DNA of 64,000 nucleotides. It comes from Bdellovibrionales bacterium. Its GTDB lineage: Bacteria; Bdellovibrionota; Bdellovibrionia; Bdellovibrionales; JAMPXM01. The notes under the pieces were generated by a model. The model worked only from the letters and a program-made list of their open reading frames with translations, had not been told where the DNA came from and searched no databases. Within the stretch, counting starts at the first letter, position 1. Every line of letters starts with the position of its first letter. This document shows, one piece after another, positions 1-8,765 of this stretch. The stretch is taken from the NCBI GenBank assembly GCA_016713885.1, contig JADJOF010000013.1, forward strand, positions 1 through 64,000. Reading direction: 5' to 3'. The translations under genes were made by a program, and so were the position numbers.

Positions 1-592
1 ATGGAGCTCCACCGCTCTCTGTCCATTGATTCCAGTACTGCAAGTGTTTGAGGATGAGCCGGCCGCGAGCCAGGATCAATCCCCAGTCATCGCTGTCGCC
101 GCCGCCGCAGGTGATACCTCGGTTGGCATTGATTGAAACCACGACGTAGCCCCAGCTTGCGAGGTGTTCGGCGACGTAGTTATAGCCCCTCGTGGTTAGG
201 GTGACGATGCTGCCATCGGGACAAATGCCTTCGTTCGTGTATTGGCAGCTGCTGTCGTTGCGTGGAGCTGAACCCGAGCCGCAAGTTCCGTGGTTGCCAT
301 GGAGAAACATCAAGAGCGGCCGTTTGGCCGTCATTTTTGAGATTGTCGTCGGCCAGTAAACACGACCCCAGATTTCCGTTTGGGTATTGGCGAGGACGTC
401 GTTGTCGACTTGTGGCCGCATTTTATATTCGGTTGTCGATGTGGCGTAGGGTCCTGTTGCGGACGACTCAGGAGAAGCGCCGGACCAGCTGGCGACCGCT
501 TGAGTCGAAAGCGCTAAGACCGAGACAACAGCTAAGGCCGATAGCATTTGAGCGAGTGTCCACTTGAGCTTGATTTTACGCTCGATCGGCAT
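1..592 (-). CDS. Secreted alpha/beta-hydrolase (partial, 3' end outside window)
   Basis: The minus-strand frame is open from an ATG at 592 to the window edge, giving about 197 residues without a stop. A GGGGGGA ribosome-binding site lies just upstream. The N-terminus is a signal peptide (basic start, hydrophobic stretch to about residue 32, AVA cleavage site). The motif LLMFLHGNHGTCG near residue 90-105 is the strand and oxyanion loop typical of alpha/beta hydrolases of the chlorophyllase/PET-hydrolase-like group. Further on, GYNYVAEHLASWGYVVVSIN is the next strand-helix unit. The nucleophile Ser, Asp and His lie beyond the window. The likely role is an exported esterase, lipase or peptidase; the substrate cannot be read from this part. 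It is transcribed divergently from the gene at 669. Confidence 0.8.
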   Translation of the reverse strand, partial: MPIERKIKLKWTLAQMLSALAVVSVLALSTQAVASWSGASPESSATGPYATSTTEYKMRPQVDNDVLANTQTEIWGRVYWPTTISKMTAKRPLLMFLHGNHGTCGSGSAPRNDSSCQYTNEGICPDGSIVTLTTRGYNYVAEHLASWGYVVVSINANRGITCGGGDSDDWGLILARGRLILKHLQYWNQWTESGGAP

Positions 593-668
593 TGAGTCCC
601 CCCAAGGAATAGTGACGGCACTCTAGTGCTTTCTTGCCAGAGTCGCAATTGAACTGAAACCATTACGT

Positions 669-1654
669 ATGGCTTTGCAAACTCTCTCCGGTTTCGTGAT
701 CTCTGCCATCTCGCTCCTATTCGTCGGCGTGTTGCCGGTGCGGCCCGCATTCGCGGGACAACCAGTGTGCCAGGAGGATCCCGCCAGTCTTGATACGAAG
801 GTCGTCGACGAGGCCAGTGGGCTTGCTTTGGCTCCAGGTGGGGGGTTTTTTGTCATGAACGATTCTGGCGACAAACCGCGGTTCTTTAGGGTGAACAGTA
901 AAGGGCGAGACTTGGTCGAATTTAACGGAGCGGATGGAAGCCATTTGATCCCGAGGCGATTCGGGTGGGACCTTGCCCAACGGTGATGCCTGGCCTGTGC
1001 CTGGCCGTCGCCGATATCGGTGATAATCGCGACCGGCGCAAGTTTGTGGAGGTGGCCTTTTTTGCGATCGATCGTTTAAAGACGGCGGCGACCTTAAAGC
1101 CCGACCGTATTCTGCGCTTCCGATACCCCGACGGTGCCCGCAATGCCGAGGGTTTTGCTGTTTTGTCCAATAGTCGGCTTTTGGTGGTCACGAAAGAGCA
1201 GGATCGGAAGTCGCGTGCAGCCAAACCGGCTCGACTCTACACGGTTGGGTTGTCGGGAACGGGAAGTGCGCTGGCCGAGGCGACTGCGATATTTCAGGCC
1301 GAGTGGGACGTTCCGGAATGGGTTAAAGATCATGGGCTCGGTGGGCTGGTGACCGATATCGATGCGGCTGAAGTGACGAAAGAGAGATTGCGCGTTTTGA
1401 TTTTGACTTACGGTCGTGTCGTGGAAGCGGAGGCGTCCTGGACCTTGGGCCGGCTCACTCTGGACAACAAACGTGTTTATCGCGTTGATTCGATGGAGCA
1501 ACAGGAAGCGATCTCGTATGATGATCAGAAGCGGGGCTTTTACTTTACATCGGAAGCACCGCTTGCGGCACTGAACTGGCTGTCGGCGGGAGATAGGGCT
1601 AGAATGCCAATTCGATATGTTCGACCTGAAGCATGTGGGGATCGTCTTCGATGA
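669..1654 (+). pseudogene. Secreted beta-propeller-like protein, one frameshift
   Basis: Two overlapping frames form one protein. The first runs from ATG 669 to about 930 and carries a signal peptide ending near PAFA. The second continues in another frame to the stop at 1652-1654. Joining them near 929-931 (AACGG to AACGGG) gives a continuous NGSGWKPFDPEAIRVGPCP stretch. Recurrent motifs are MNDSGDKPRFF, LAVADIGDN, NAEGFAVL and DHGLGGLVTDIDA, which look like blades of a propeller or phytase-like secreted protein of about 325 residues. Cysteines are few. The function is unknown. The break is a one-base loss in a G run, so a sequencing error is as likely as true inactivation. The stop overlaps the start of the next gene (ATGA), which suggests an operon. 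Confidence 0.65.
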
Positions 1655-3027
1655 AGAGTGCGATGTTGGGATTGACCACATTTTGCTTTTTGCCTTGTGC
1701 CGCGATGGCGGCTGCAGCGCCCACTATTGTTCCAGAATCTGTTCGGGTCTTGACGGCATTTTCAACTCCGCTCAAGTCGGGTCACGCGATTTCGTTTCTG
1801 CATGGTGAGAAGCTCCGATTTGCTGACGACCAGGCCTACTCCAAGTGGGGAGTGCTTTTTGAGAAGTCATTGGCCGTAAAAGAAATTGAGATCAAGTCTT
1901 GCGATGGAAAGAGCTTTGAAGATGGCGTGGAACTCTTCATCGATCATCAGCGCGCGCGACTTTTTGCTGATGGCGGACGAGCCGTCGTTCGTTTTAAATG
2001 GGCGGGCAAAGCCAACGCGTTAACACTCCATTTTTTAGAGTCGCGCGGAGTTTGTATTCAGGATCTTAAGATCAAAGCGGATACCGACTGGATTGCGCCG
2101 AGAGTATTGGCTGCCGAGGGCGTGGGTGCGGCCAGCCTTGGCGACGGGCGACTAACTGGCGGAGACTTGTTGCCGCTTGCGAAGCCGGTGACGCTGAAGT
2201 GGGAAAAACCGTTGATCGTTGAAGGGTTGCGTCTTTGGAACGGCGATCAGACGACGGGTGGTGGTTTTACGAATAGTGCGCGCGTGCGAGAGCTCGAGGT
2301 CAAGACAGGCGCTGTTGGATCGACATTTACTCTTGAGGATCTGCGGTCAGAGCAGAGTCTATTGCTACCGCAGTCGGGTTTGACGACGACGCTGTCGCTT
2401 GTTGCTCGGTCGGCGTATCCAGGAGTCGGTCAAAAAATTCCAGTGCTGGCCGAGCTGCAGTTGTTGGCGGGCGGCGAGGCCTGGCTTCCGTTTGATCAAA
2501 AGGCATCTGCAAAAGCAGATCAGGATCGAATGGCGCCTGTGAATGAGCGCGGCTGGATTGACATTTTTGACCGTGAACTTGTCAAAGATGACGCAGACAA
2601 CTCGAGCGAGATCTGGCGTTTTCGGTTTCGAAGCGACGGAACTTTCTTTGCGCGTATTTTCGCTGATCGCGCCCGTGTGGCTCGATCTTGGTCGGTACTT
2701 GGACGATGGGAGCTCGTTGCCGATAGCGCGGCCAGCGCCGGTGCTATTCGCGGCAAACGCGCTCTGGTTATGCGTTTGAGCGGATCCCGATTTGTCGGCG
2801 CAGAGAACTGGGACTCTCTCCCATGTGGATCCACGTGTTTTAAAGATGGTGATTCACGAGGTCCAGCAAGCCGTGTTGTTAATCCAAATGAGTTGCCGAT
2901 TTCTGAGATCATTGAAATTCAACGAGGCGCAAAGGCGCAACTATACATTCGCAGCCGTGATCGAGATGAAAAACCAGGTCTCGACTTCTCCGATTTGAAA
3001 GTCCGAATTCAGTCGCTGTACCATTGA
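1651..3027 (+). CDS. Secreted protein with discoidin-like domain, function unknown
   Basis: The start is ATG 1651, which overlaps the preceding stop as ATGA; an upstream ATG at 1633 is less likely because the signal peptide (MKSAMLGLTTFCFLPCAAMA) begins at 1651. The mature protein has about 435 residues. The middle section (about 130-280) has the pattern of an F5/8-type-C/discoidin-like domain of the kind seen in NADase-type glycan-binding modules: a conserved DWIAP start, a GLRLWNGDQTTGGGFTNSARVRELEV segment split across residues about 200-225, and a closing LAELQLL strand. The C-terminal part has a lipocalin-like FRFRSDGTFFARIF strand and two Cys close together (PCGSTC). It is probably translated with the upstream gene. 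It may bind carbohydrate at the cell surface, but this is inference. Confidence 0.6.
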   Translation: MKSAMLGLTTFCFLPCAAMAAAAPTIVPESVRVLTAFSTPLKSGHAISFLHGEKLRFADDQAYSKWGVLFEKSLAVKEIEIKSCDGKSFEDGVELFIDHQRARLFADGGRAVVRFKWAGKANALTLHFLESRGVCIQDLKIKADTDWIAPRVLAAEGVGAASLGDGRLTGGDLLPLAKPVTLKWEKPLIVEGLRLWNGDQTTGGGFTNSARVRELEVKTGAVGSTFTLEDLRSEQSLLLPQSGLTTTLSLVARSAYPGVGQKIPVLAELQLLAGGEAWLPFDQKASAKADQDRMAPVNERGWIDIFDRELVKDDADNSSEIWRFRFRSDGTFFARIFADRARVARSWSVLGRWELVADSAASAGAIRGKRALVMRLSGSRFVGAENWDSLPCGSTCFKDGDSRGPASRVVNPNELPISEIIEIQRGAKAQLYIRSRDRDEKPGLDFSDLKVRIQSLYH

Positions 3028-3059
3028 CGAACGTAACGTAACTCTAACACAATTAAGAG

Positions 3060-4385
3060 ATGAATCAGTCCTGGGACCCAGTCTATCGCCGGGTACGTAG
3101 TCAAACGTCCCTTGTTGCGACGCTTTCACTTTTTTGTGGAATGGTCGCGATTGGTTTTGCGGCGTGCGTTCAGGACAAATCGGCGTCTGCCGATGCTGGC
3201 CGGTCCCCCTCGTCAGACCTTCCTCGGGTTGAAGAGCTATCGGCATTGCTCACCAAAGAAGACATTATGCGCGGTGTAGGTGAGGAAGTTTCTCGCAATC
3301 GCTTTCCAGGGCAGGCGCGTTTTGAGGTCGGGTCGATTCCAGTCACAGCTCGCCTTGAATATGGAATTCAGGCTGAAGAGCAAGCCTACATGGAGAAACT
3401 GCTGTCTCAATATCGACCAGATTACGGCGCGTTCGTCGCGGTCGATGCCAAGACCGGTCGTGTGATCACGATGGTGAGTCGTGTGCAGGGGCGTGAAACT
3501 CTTGAAAACTTGACCCTGAAGGCGACTTTTCCGGCGGCTTCTATTTTTAAAATCGTTACAGCTGGCGCGGTGCTCGATACCAACAAAGTATCGCCAGAAA
3601 CACGGATTGCCTTCAATGGCGCCAATCACACGCTCTATCGCCGCAATGTCGTTGAGACCAAAGAGAATCGTTGGACGCGTCGTATGACATTGCGTGAAGC
3701 ATTTGGTTCATCGGTGAATACGATTTTTGGAAAGCTTGGTTTGTTTTACGCAGGTCCCGAGATTCTGCGTTCCTATGCGGAGCGATTTCATTTCAACCAA
3801 CCGATTCGCGCCGACTTCCCCGTACAGATGGGATACACCCGGTTTACCGCTCAGGATCCATGGTCCGTTGCGAGTGCTGCATCGGGATTCACACTCGACA
3901 ACACGATGTCGCCGCTGCAGGGTGCGATGATTGCGGCCGCCGTTGCGAATGACGGCGTAATGATGGAGCCGTATATCGTGGACCGGATGTTCGATGAGCA
4001 AGGGCGAGCGATGTACACGGCGGTTCCGCGCCGGTCGCATATTGTCGTTGGACCAGAGACGGCCAAGAGCCTTCGCGAACTTTTTGAACAGACGGTAATG
4101 GCAGGGACTTCGCGCAAATCGTTTCGGCAGGCCGTTCACAAGCGTCGCTTCGAAGACGTTGAGTTTGGCGGAAAGACCGGGTCGCTCACGGGGCTCAACC
4201 CCAAAGGCAAGTGTGATTGGTTTGTCGGTTATGCTCGATTTGGTGATCAAAGAATCGCCGTTGCTGCGCTAACCGTGAATGAGGCGAAATGGCGCGTGAA
4301 GTCCTCGAACCTGGCGCAGATGTACCTCACGCAGTACATACGGAGTGTTGGCAAGTTCGACACTTCTTCTGAACCCAAGCGCTGA
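3060..4385 (+). CDS. Penicillin-binding protein, transpeptidase domain
   Basis: This 441-residue protein carries the three active-site motifs of DD-transpeptidases: SIFK (Ser161, Lys164), SVN (218-220) and KTGS (372-375). It would crosslink peptidoglycan in the periplasm. The N-terminal hydrophobic segment (about 17-36) ends in GFAAC, so it is a single membrane anchor or possibly a lipoprotein with Cys36. The pre-domain is only about 90 residues, much shorter than in FtsI or Pbp2, and no transglycosylase domain is present. This places it with small class B-like PBPs or transpeptidase-only proteins. The start ATG 3060 follows TAAGAG. The gene lies 32 bp after the discoidin-like gene and is followed by a strong hairpin. 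Confidence 0.85.
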   Translation: MNQSWDPVYRRVRSQTSLVATLSLFCGMVAIGFAACVQDKSASADAGRSPSSDLPRVEELSALLTKEDIMRGVGEEVSRNRFPGQARFEVGSIPVTARLEYGIQAEEQAYMEKLLSQYRPDYGAFVAVDAKTGRVITMVSRVQGRETLENLTLKATFPAASIFKIVTAGAVLDTNKVSPETRIAFNGANHTLYRRNVVETKENRWTRRMTLREAFGSSVNTIFGKLGLFYAGPEILRSYAERFHFNQPIRADFPVQMGYTRFTAQDPWSVASAASGFTLDNTMSPLQGAMIAAAVANDGVMMEPYIVDRMFDEQGRAMYTAVPRRSHIVVGPETAKSLRELFEQTVMAGTSRKSFRQAVHKRRFEDVEFGGKTGSLTGLNPKGKCDWFVGYARFGDQRIAVAALTVNEAKWRVKSSNLAQMYLTQYIRSVGKFDTSSEPKR

Positions 4386-4416
4386 TTCAATCTGAGAATC
4401 TCGAGTCAATTCGTAT

Positions 4417-4447
4417 GCTTCAGAGCGAATTTGTCTCGCTCTGAAGC
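4417..4447 (+). terminator. Strong hairpin after the PBP gene
   Basis: GCTTCAGAGCGA and TCGCTCTGAAGC form a perfect 12-bp stem with a 7-base loop, 32 bp after the PBP stop. No long T run follows, so it may be a weak or Rho-assisted terminator. Confidence 0.5.
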
Positions 4448-4495
4448 ACTTTGAAATCTCACACTTTCTGATTCTCAAGCGAATGCGCTGAATTC

Positions 4496-4512
4496 TCGAT
4501 ATCGCATATCGA
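4496..4512. repeat. Short inverted repeat before the GYF-PilZ gene
   Basis: TCGATAT-CGC-ATATCGA is a perfect 7-bp dyad ending 9 bp before the ATG at 4522 and touching the GAGGTG ribosome-binding site. It could be an operator or an RNA hairpin that controls access to the binding site. No regulator is identified. Confidence 0.35.
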
Positions 4513-4521
4513 GGTGTGTTT

Positions 4522-5355
4522 ATGAGCGCAAAACTTCATCCCGTGTCGCGAAATGGAGAAACACTCGGGCCGTGGTCTGTGGAACAGATCGCCGAGCAGC
4601 TCGCCAGCGGTGGCGTTGCGATCACGGATTTTGTTTGGGACTCTGCCGAGTGGGTTCCGTTGATGGAATTCGCCGAGCTGAAAGCGCACCTACAGTCAAA
4701 GCGCCCGAAGGCGCCACCACAGACTGTGGTTGAGCCGACGGCGACACCATCCATAGCGACGGCTCCCTCGATGAAGCCTGAAGATGCGTTGATTTGGTAT
4801 GTGAGCCGCGGTCAGCAGAAGTTCGGACCATTTAACTACTTTGGTGTGCTGAAGGCCCTTCAGGACAAATCGGTTTTTGAATTCGACTATGTCTGGAAAG
4901 AGGGAACGGAGAATTGGGTTCGTCTTGCTGAACATGAGTTGTTCTCGCAAGAGAAAGTTCGTGAGCTTTTGGCTGACGCGACCCCAACACTGGCTGCGAT
5001 CTTCGCGAAGCGACAGCATGAGCGATTCAAAATTCAGACAGAAGTGTTGGTCAACGACAACATGACGATGAGCCCAGGGCAATTGGTTGAAATCGGCGCC
5101 GGCGGTGCAGGCCTGATTGTCAAAAATGCGAAGCTCATGCCCGGTCAGCTCGTAAACATTCACATCGCTTCAACTGATGGGCTGCCGGCATTCAATGCCA
5201 TTGGTGAGATTGTGTCTAAGAAATTTGAACGGGCGGTTCGCAATACGCGAGCTCCAATTCAATACGGTATTCGGTATGTGAAAGTGGATCGAGTCGTCGA
5301 ACAACGAGTGAAGGACTACTGCCAGTCTCTGCGCTCGGCTCGACAGACGGCTTAA
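4522..5355 (+). CDS. GYF_2 (DUF4339) x2 + PilZ domain protein
   Basis: The start is ATG 4522, chosen over GTG 4516 because GAGGTG at 4511-4516 is well spaced to it. The 277-residue protein is cytoplasmic, with no signal peptide. Residues about 5-58 and 92-140 are two GYF_2 modules (LGPWSVEQIAEQL and FGPFNYFGVLKAL, each followed by a conserved Trp segment), which are likely protein-binding. Residues about 150-270 are a PilZ domain. Its c-di-GMP motif has RxxxR intact (R154, R158), but the second motif reads E180-I-G-A-G-G instead of D/N-x-S-x-x-G, so ligand binding may be weakened. It leads a cluster with ExbB, two ExbD and an AgmX-like protein, so it probably links an adaptor or second-messenger input to that motor. 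Confidence 0.85.
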   Translation: MSAKLHPVSRNGETLGPWSVEQIAEQLASGGVAITDFVWDSAEWVPLMEFAELKAHLQSKRPKAPPQTVVEPTATPSIATAPSMKPEDALIWYVSRGQQKFGPFNYFGVLKALQDKSVFEFDYVWKEGTENWVRLAEHELFSQEKVRELLADATPTLAAIFAKRQHERFKIQTEVLVNDNMTMSPGQLVEIGAGGAGLIVKNAKLMPGQLVNIHIASTDGLPAFNAIGEIVSKKFERAVRNTRAPIQYGIRYVKVDRVVEQRVKDYCQSLRSARQTA

Positions 5356-5395
5356 CGAGAAAACAAAGAAAACGAAACAGGTTTTAGGGGGAAAA

Positions 5396-6103
5396 ATGGA
5401 CGCACTAATGAAATTTATGGTCGATAACTTTCTTATCGACGTCGCAATAGGAATGATGGGCTTGTTCGGTATTGGTCTGATCTTTGAGCGAGTGAAGTCA
5501 CTGTATTTTGACTATTCGATGAAGACGGAAGAGTTTATGGCGAAAGTCAGCAAGCTCGTTGAAGACGACAAAATTGAAGAGGCGATCACCTACTGTGCCG
5601 CCAACGAGAAAAAACCTTTGGCGGCCGTTGTAAAACGGGTGCTTGAAAGAGCAGACCGTGACGACTCGGCAATCGAGCACTCGCTTGATATCGCGGCAAG
5701 CGAAGTTGCTCCCAAGCTGACAAAGAACCTCACCTACCTTTCGATGGTTTCAAACGTCGTAACATTGATTGGTCTTTTTGGTACAGTCGTCGGTCTGATC
5801 ATGTCGTTCAAAGCGGTGAGCTTTGCCGACCCTTCGCAAAAGCAGTCGCTTTTGGCCGATGGTATCTCGCTTGCGATGCACGCAACAGCCGCAGGTCTTT
5901 TGGTCGCAATTCCAGTGATGGTGTTTTACTCGTTCCTGCATTCAAAGCAGGGAAGGCTTTTTAACGAGATCGACCAGCACTCCAACAAATTTATTGAGCT
6001 GTTGCGTTCACGTGACTTCAACCATTTTGGTGTGGCGTACCCGGTAGCGGTCGGCGGCGATAAGATGCCGAAAACGAAGACTGCGCAAATCAAGACTGTT
6101 TAA
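5396..6103 (+). CDS. MotA/TolQ/ExbB proton channel family protein
   Basis: This 235-residue inner-membrane protein has the family's three-helix plan: an N-terminal helix (about 12-32), a cytoplasmic loop, and two helices (about 115-137 and 155-178) containing GLFGTVVGLIMSF and the conserved small-residue and Thr patches. It should form a proton channel with the two downstream ExbD proteins and use the proton gradient to drive a periplasm-spanning TonB-like partner. AGGGGG upstream of ATG 5396 is a good ribosome-binding site. The order ExbB-ExbD-ExbD-AgmX resembles AglR/AglQ/AglS of Myxococcus gliding motors; equivalence of function is inference. Confidence 0.88.
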   Translation: MDALMKFMVDNFLIDVAIGMMGLFGIGLIFERVKSLYFDYSMKTEEFMAKVSKLVEDDKIEEAITYCAANEKKPLAAVVKRVLERADRDDSAIEHSLDIAASEVAPKLTKNLTYLSMVSNVVTLIGLFGTVVGLIMSFKAVSFADPSQKQSLLADGISLAMHATAAGLLVAIPVMVFYSFLHSKQGRLFNEIDQHSNKFIELLRSRDFNHFGVAYPVAVGGDKMPKTKTAQIKTV

Positions 6104-6137
6104 GCACTGAGTTCTGGGTCGCTAAAGAGAGGTTGCC

Positions 6138-6680
6138 ATGAGAGCCTTAAAATCAAGAATCGATGACTCAACATTCGAGCTGAACCTCGCGCCGATGCTC
6201 GATATTATCGTGTCGATCATCCCGATGTTGCTACTGAGTGTTGTGTTTACGCGGATCACCGTGATTGACACGCCGGTCCCCCAGGCGGTTGAGCAGGCGG
6301 TTGCTGCGGCCAATGAGAAGAACAAGGACTTGATTCAGGTTCGTATGGCGGTCGCCAAGAATCGCAATGTGCAAATCACGATTGTCGATCACGGCCAGAG
6401 CAAAGACTACGAGGTCGCGGCCCTGAATGCGAAAACTGATCTTGACGGCTTGTACAAGCAAGTCTTGGCCATCAAGAAAGACTATCCCGATGTATTTCGC
6501 GTGGAATTGAATCCTGAGGAGTCTGTACCGCTCGAAGAGATTGTTGCGGTGATGGATTCGGTGAGAACAACAAAGAGCAGTGATAAAAAAGTCGTTTTCA
6601 CTGACTCGACAACTGGGAAGCCAGTTGAAACGAATCTGCTTTTGCCAGACATCATCTTTGGCAACGTGGCGGGAGGCTAA
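6138..6680 (+). CDS. ExbD/TolR family protein (first copy)
   Basis: The protein has 180 residues. One N-terminal transmembrane helix (about 17-38) contains LAPMLDIIVSIIPMLLLSVV, with Asp22 at the position of the essential proton-carrying Asp of ExbD/TolR. The rest is a periplasmic domain. It is followed after two bases by a second ExbD, so the stator complex may be heteromeric, as in AglQ/AglS. It sits in one operon with ExbB upstream. Confidence 0.85.
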   Translation: MRALKSRIDDSTFELNLAPMLDIIVSIIPMLLLSVVFTRITVIDTPVPQAVEQAVAAANEKNKDLIQVRMAVAKNRNVQITIVDHGQSKDYEVAALNAKTDLDGLYKQVLAIKKDYPDVFRVELNPEESVPLEEIVAVMDSVRTTKSSDKKVVFTDSTTGKPVETNLLLPDIIFGNVAGG

Positions 6681-6682
6681 TT

Positions 6683-7207
6683 ATGGCACTCGGAAGACGC
6701 CGTGGAATGGGCAAGTATATCGATAAACGTGTCGCATCGACGTTTAAGATTCAGATTACATCGATGGTGGACATGTTCGTTATCTTGCTCGTGTTTCTCT
6801 TAAAGAGTTATTCGACGAGCCCAGTGAATATCAATCCAAGCGATCAGTTGACGCTTCCGGCGTCAAGCTCGACCAAGGATCCGACTGAGGTTCTGAAGAT
6901 GGTCGTTTCGAAAACGGGCATCTTTGTTGATGACAAGAAGGTCGTTGATTTGAAAGACGGCGCGCTGGCAACAGGTGACGTTGATTCAAATGATACACAG
7001 TTTATTCGCGCGCTCTACTCGGAGCTCGATGAACAGGTAAAGAAGAGTCGCACGATTGCAAGCCAGAACTCAGAACTCGAGTTTGACGGCAAAGTGATCA
7101 TGCAGGCCGAGCGTTCGTTGCCGTACGATATTCTCCGCAAGGTGATGTACACGTCGATGATGGCTGGGTATTCGGATGTTAAAATCGCGGTTATGTTGAA
7201 GGAGTAG
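6683..7207 (+). CDS. ExbD/TolR family protein (second copy)
   Basis: This is a 174-residue partner of the preceding ExbD. The transmembrane segment (about 22-43) reads ITSMVDMFVILLVFLLKSYS, with Asp30 as the conserved membrane Asp. The N-terminus is basic (GRRRGMGKYIDKR), as expected for a cytoplasmic start. The periplasmic part ends with a typical DILRKVMYTSMMAGYSDVKIAV ExbD fold segment. It lies two bases after the first ExbD and three before the AgmX-like gene, which indicates a tight operon. Confidence 0.85.
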   Translation: MALGRRRGMGKYIDKRVASTFKIQITSMVDMFVILLVFLLKSYSTSPVNINPSDQLTLPASSSTKDPTEVLKMVVSKTGIFVDDKKVVDLKDGALATGDVDSNDTQFIRALYSELDEQVKKSRTIASQNSELEFDGKVIMQAERSLPYDILRKVMYTSMMAGYSDVKIAVMLKE

Positions 7208-7209
7208 CT

Positions 7210-8701
7210 ATGAGTCGTCCTGAGCTCTTTCTCGAGCATAAACGAGAGGGTCATACGCCGCGACACCTTAGGTTGACGGCAAAGCGGAAGACTTTTTCTG
7301 ATCGGGTCTTCGAAAGAAGCGGATCTGCGCATTGGCGGGGACTCGATTGACGGTTGTCATGCGGTTCTTCAATTCAAGAGTCCGCATTGGTATGTTCGCA
7401 GTCTTTCCCTTGATGGTGCGCCGGTGACTCTGAACGGTGAGCCGGTGGTGGAGGCTGTCGTCGATGGTACGGCGTCAATCGCTATTGGCGGCAACAAAAT
7501 CGAGCTGTTTTCACGCGAAAGAACGACACCGCTTTTCAATGAGACAACTGGCGAAACAACGGGAGCACTGTCGCTCCATCAGGTCGTCATTTCTCGAAAA
7601 GGAAAAGTTCTTGATACGCGCGTTCTTTCTGCGGGTGAAACATTTAAGTTCTTCGACGGTGACAAGACGATTGACCTGACATCGCCGACATCGCGCGATT
7701 GGAAAGAGACGACAATCGGGCAGAAAGTGATTCGTCAACGGCTTGTGTCGGCGCAGGAGCTTGTCGGCGGCGAAGGCTTGACGTTTGACCGCGACATGCG
7801 AAAGCCGTTGGCCTTGGCGTTGCTGCTGATGTTAACGGTGATCGGTTCAATTGTGATGATGCCAAAGGGTTCGAATAAGACAGAAGCCGTTTTGGATCAG
7901 AAGTCGATTGATATGATCTTCAACGCCGACGCCATTAAGAAAAAGCGGACGGAGTCGAAGAAAGTGGTTCAATCGGCAAAAAGAAAGTCCGGGGGGACAG
8001 CGGATGCACCCGTTGCGAATATTCCAGCGCCGATGCCTGAGCAATCGATGGCGCCGACACGTTCGGCAAAAGCCACGGCGGCAATGACGTCACTTCGCAA
8101 TGCAGGTCTCTCCGCTCTTGTTGGCAAGATCGCAAAGCGCGCCAACACCAACGGCATCATGGTCGCTGCTCAGGGCGTATCGCCGGACGTAAAGGGCTCG
8201 GGCCGTGCCTTCTTTAGCAACGGTACAAGTACAACTGGCGGCGGCGGTGCAGCTGCAGTTGCCGGTGACAGCTATCGCTTGGGAGGTATTGCGACGCGCG
8301 GTAAAGGTGGCGGTGCAAGTGGTGTCCGCGATGGTACGGCTCTTTCGGGCGGCACTGTCGGCACGGGTGATGTGGCAATGGTCGACGAAGAGACCGTCAT
8401 CGAAGGTGGACTTGATCGCGACGTGATTGCCGATGTGATCAAACGAAATCTCGGTCAGATCCGTTACTGCTACGAGCGTCAGCTGAGTTCGAATCCTGAG
8501 TTGTACGGAAAGTTGCTCGTGAAGTTCGTGATCGATGCCGATGGTGGCGTGGTTCAGCCAAAGATCGACACTTCGACATTGAAGAGCGCCATGGTTGAAG
8601 GTTGTGTTCTGCGTCGTATGGCCGGTTGGAAGTTCCCACTGCCAAAAGGCGGAACTCAGGTTCGTGTTAGCTACCCATTCTTGTTTAAGGCCCTGGATTA
8701 A
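7210..8701 (+). pseudogene. FHA-like / AgmX-PglI C-terminal (TonB-type) protein, one frameshift
   Basis: ATG 7210 begins MSRPELFLEHKREG and reads in frame to a run of five T at 7293-7297. With four T the frame continues KTFLIGSSKEADLRIGG and stays open to 8701, giving about 496 residues. Domains in order are an FHA-like module (about 25-95, with GSS, a central SIDGCHAVLQF and NGEPV), a linker, one transmembrane helix (about 198-215), a low-complexity Lys/Ala/Gly-rich periplasmic span, and the AgmX/PglI C-terminal domain (about 405-490: VIADVIKRNLGQIRYCYERQ, then a KLLVKFVIDADG strand). It is the probable TonB-like force-transmitting partner of the ExbB/ExbD motor. One extra T is the only defect, so consensus error is likely and the gene may be functional. 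Confidence 0.75.
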
Positions 8702-8765
8702 GTCGGGGCATTCTCTCAAGGCAGGAGCCTTGACTCTGCGGTCGGACTCCCATAGCGCATAGGCT

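Noticed and set aside
8090..8719. Minus-strand frame of 209 codons
   Set aside because: It is a shadow of the AgmX-like gene; no start signal or family.
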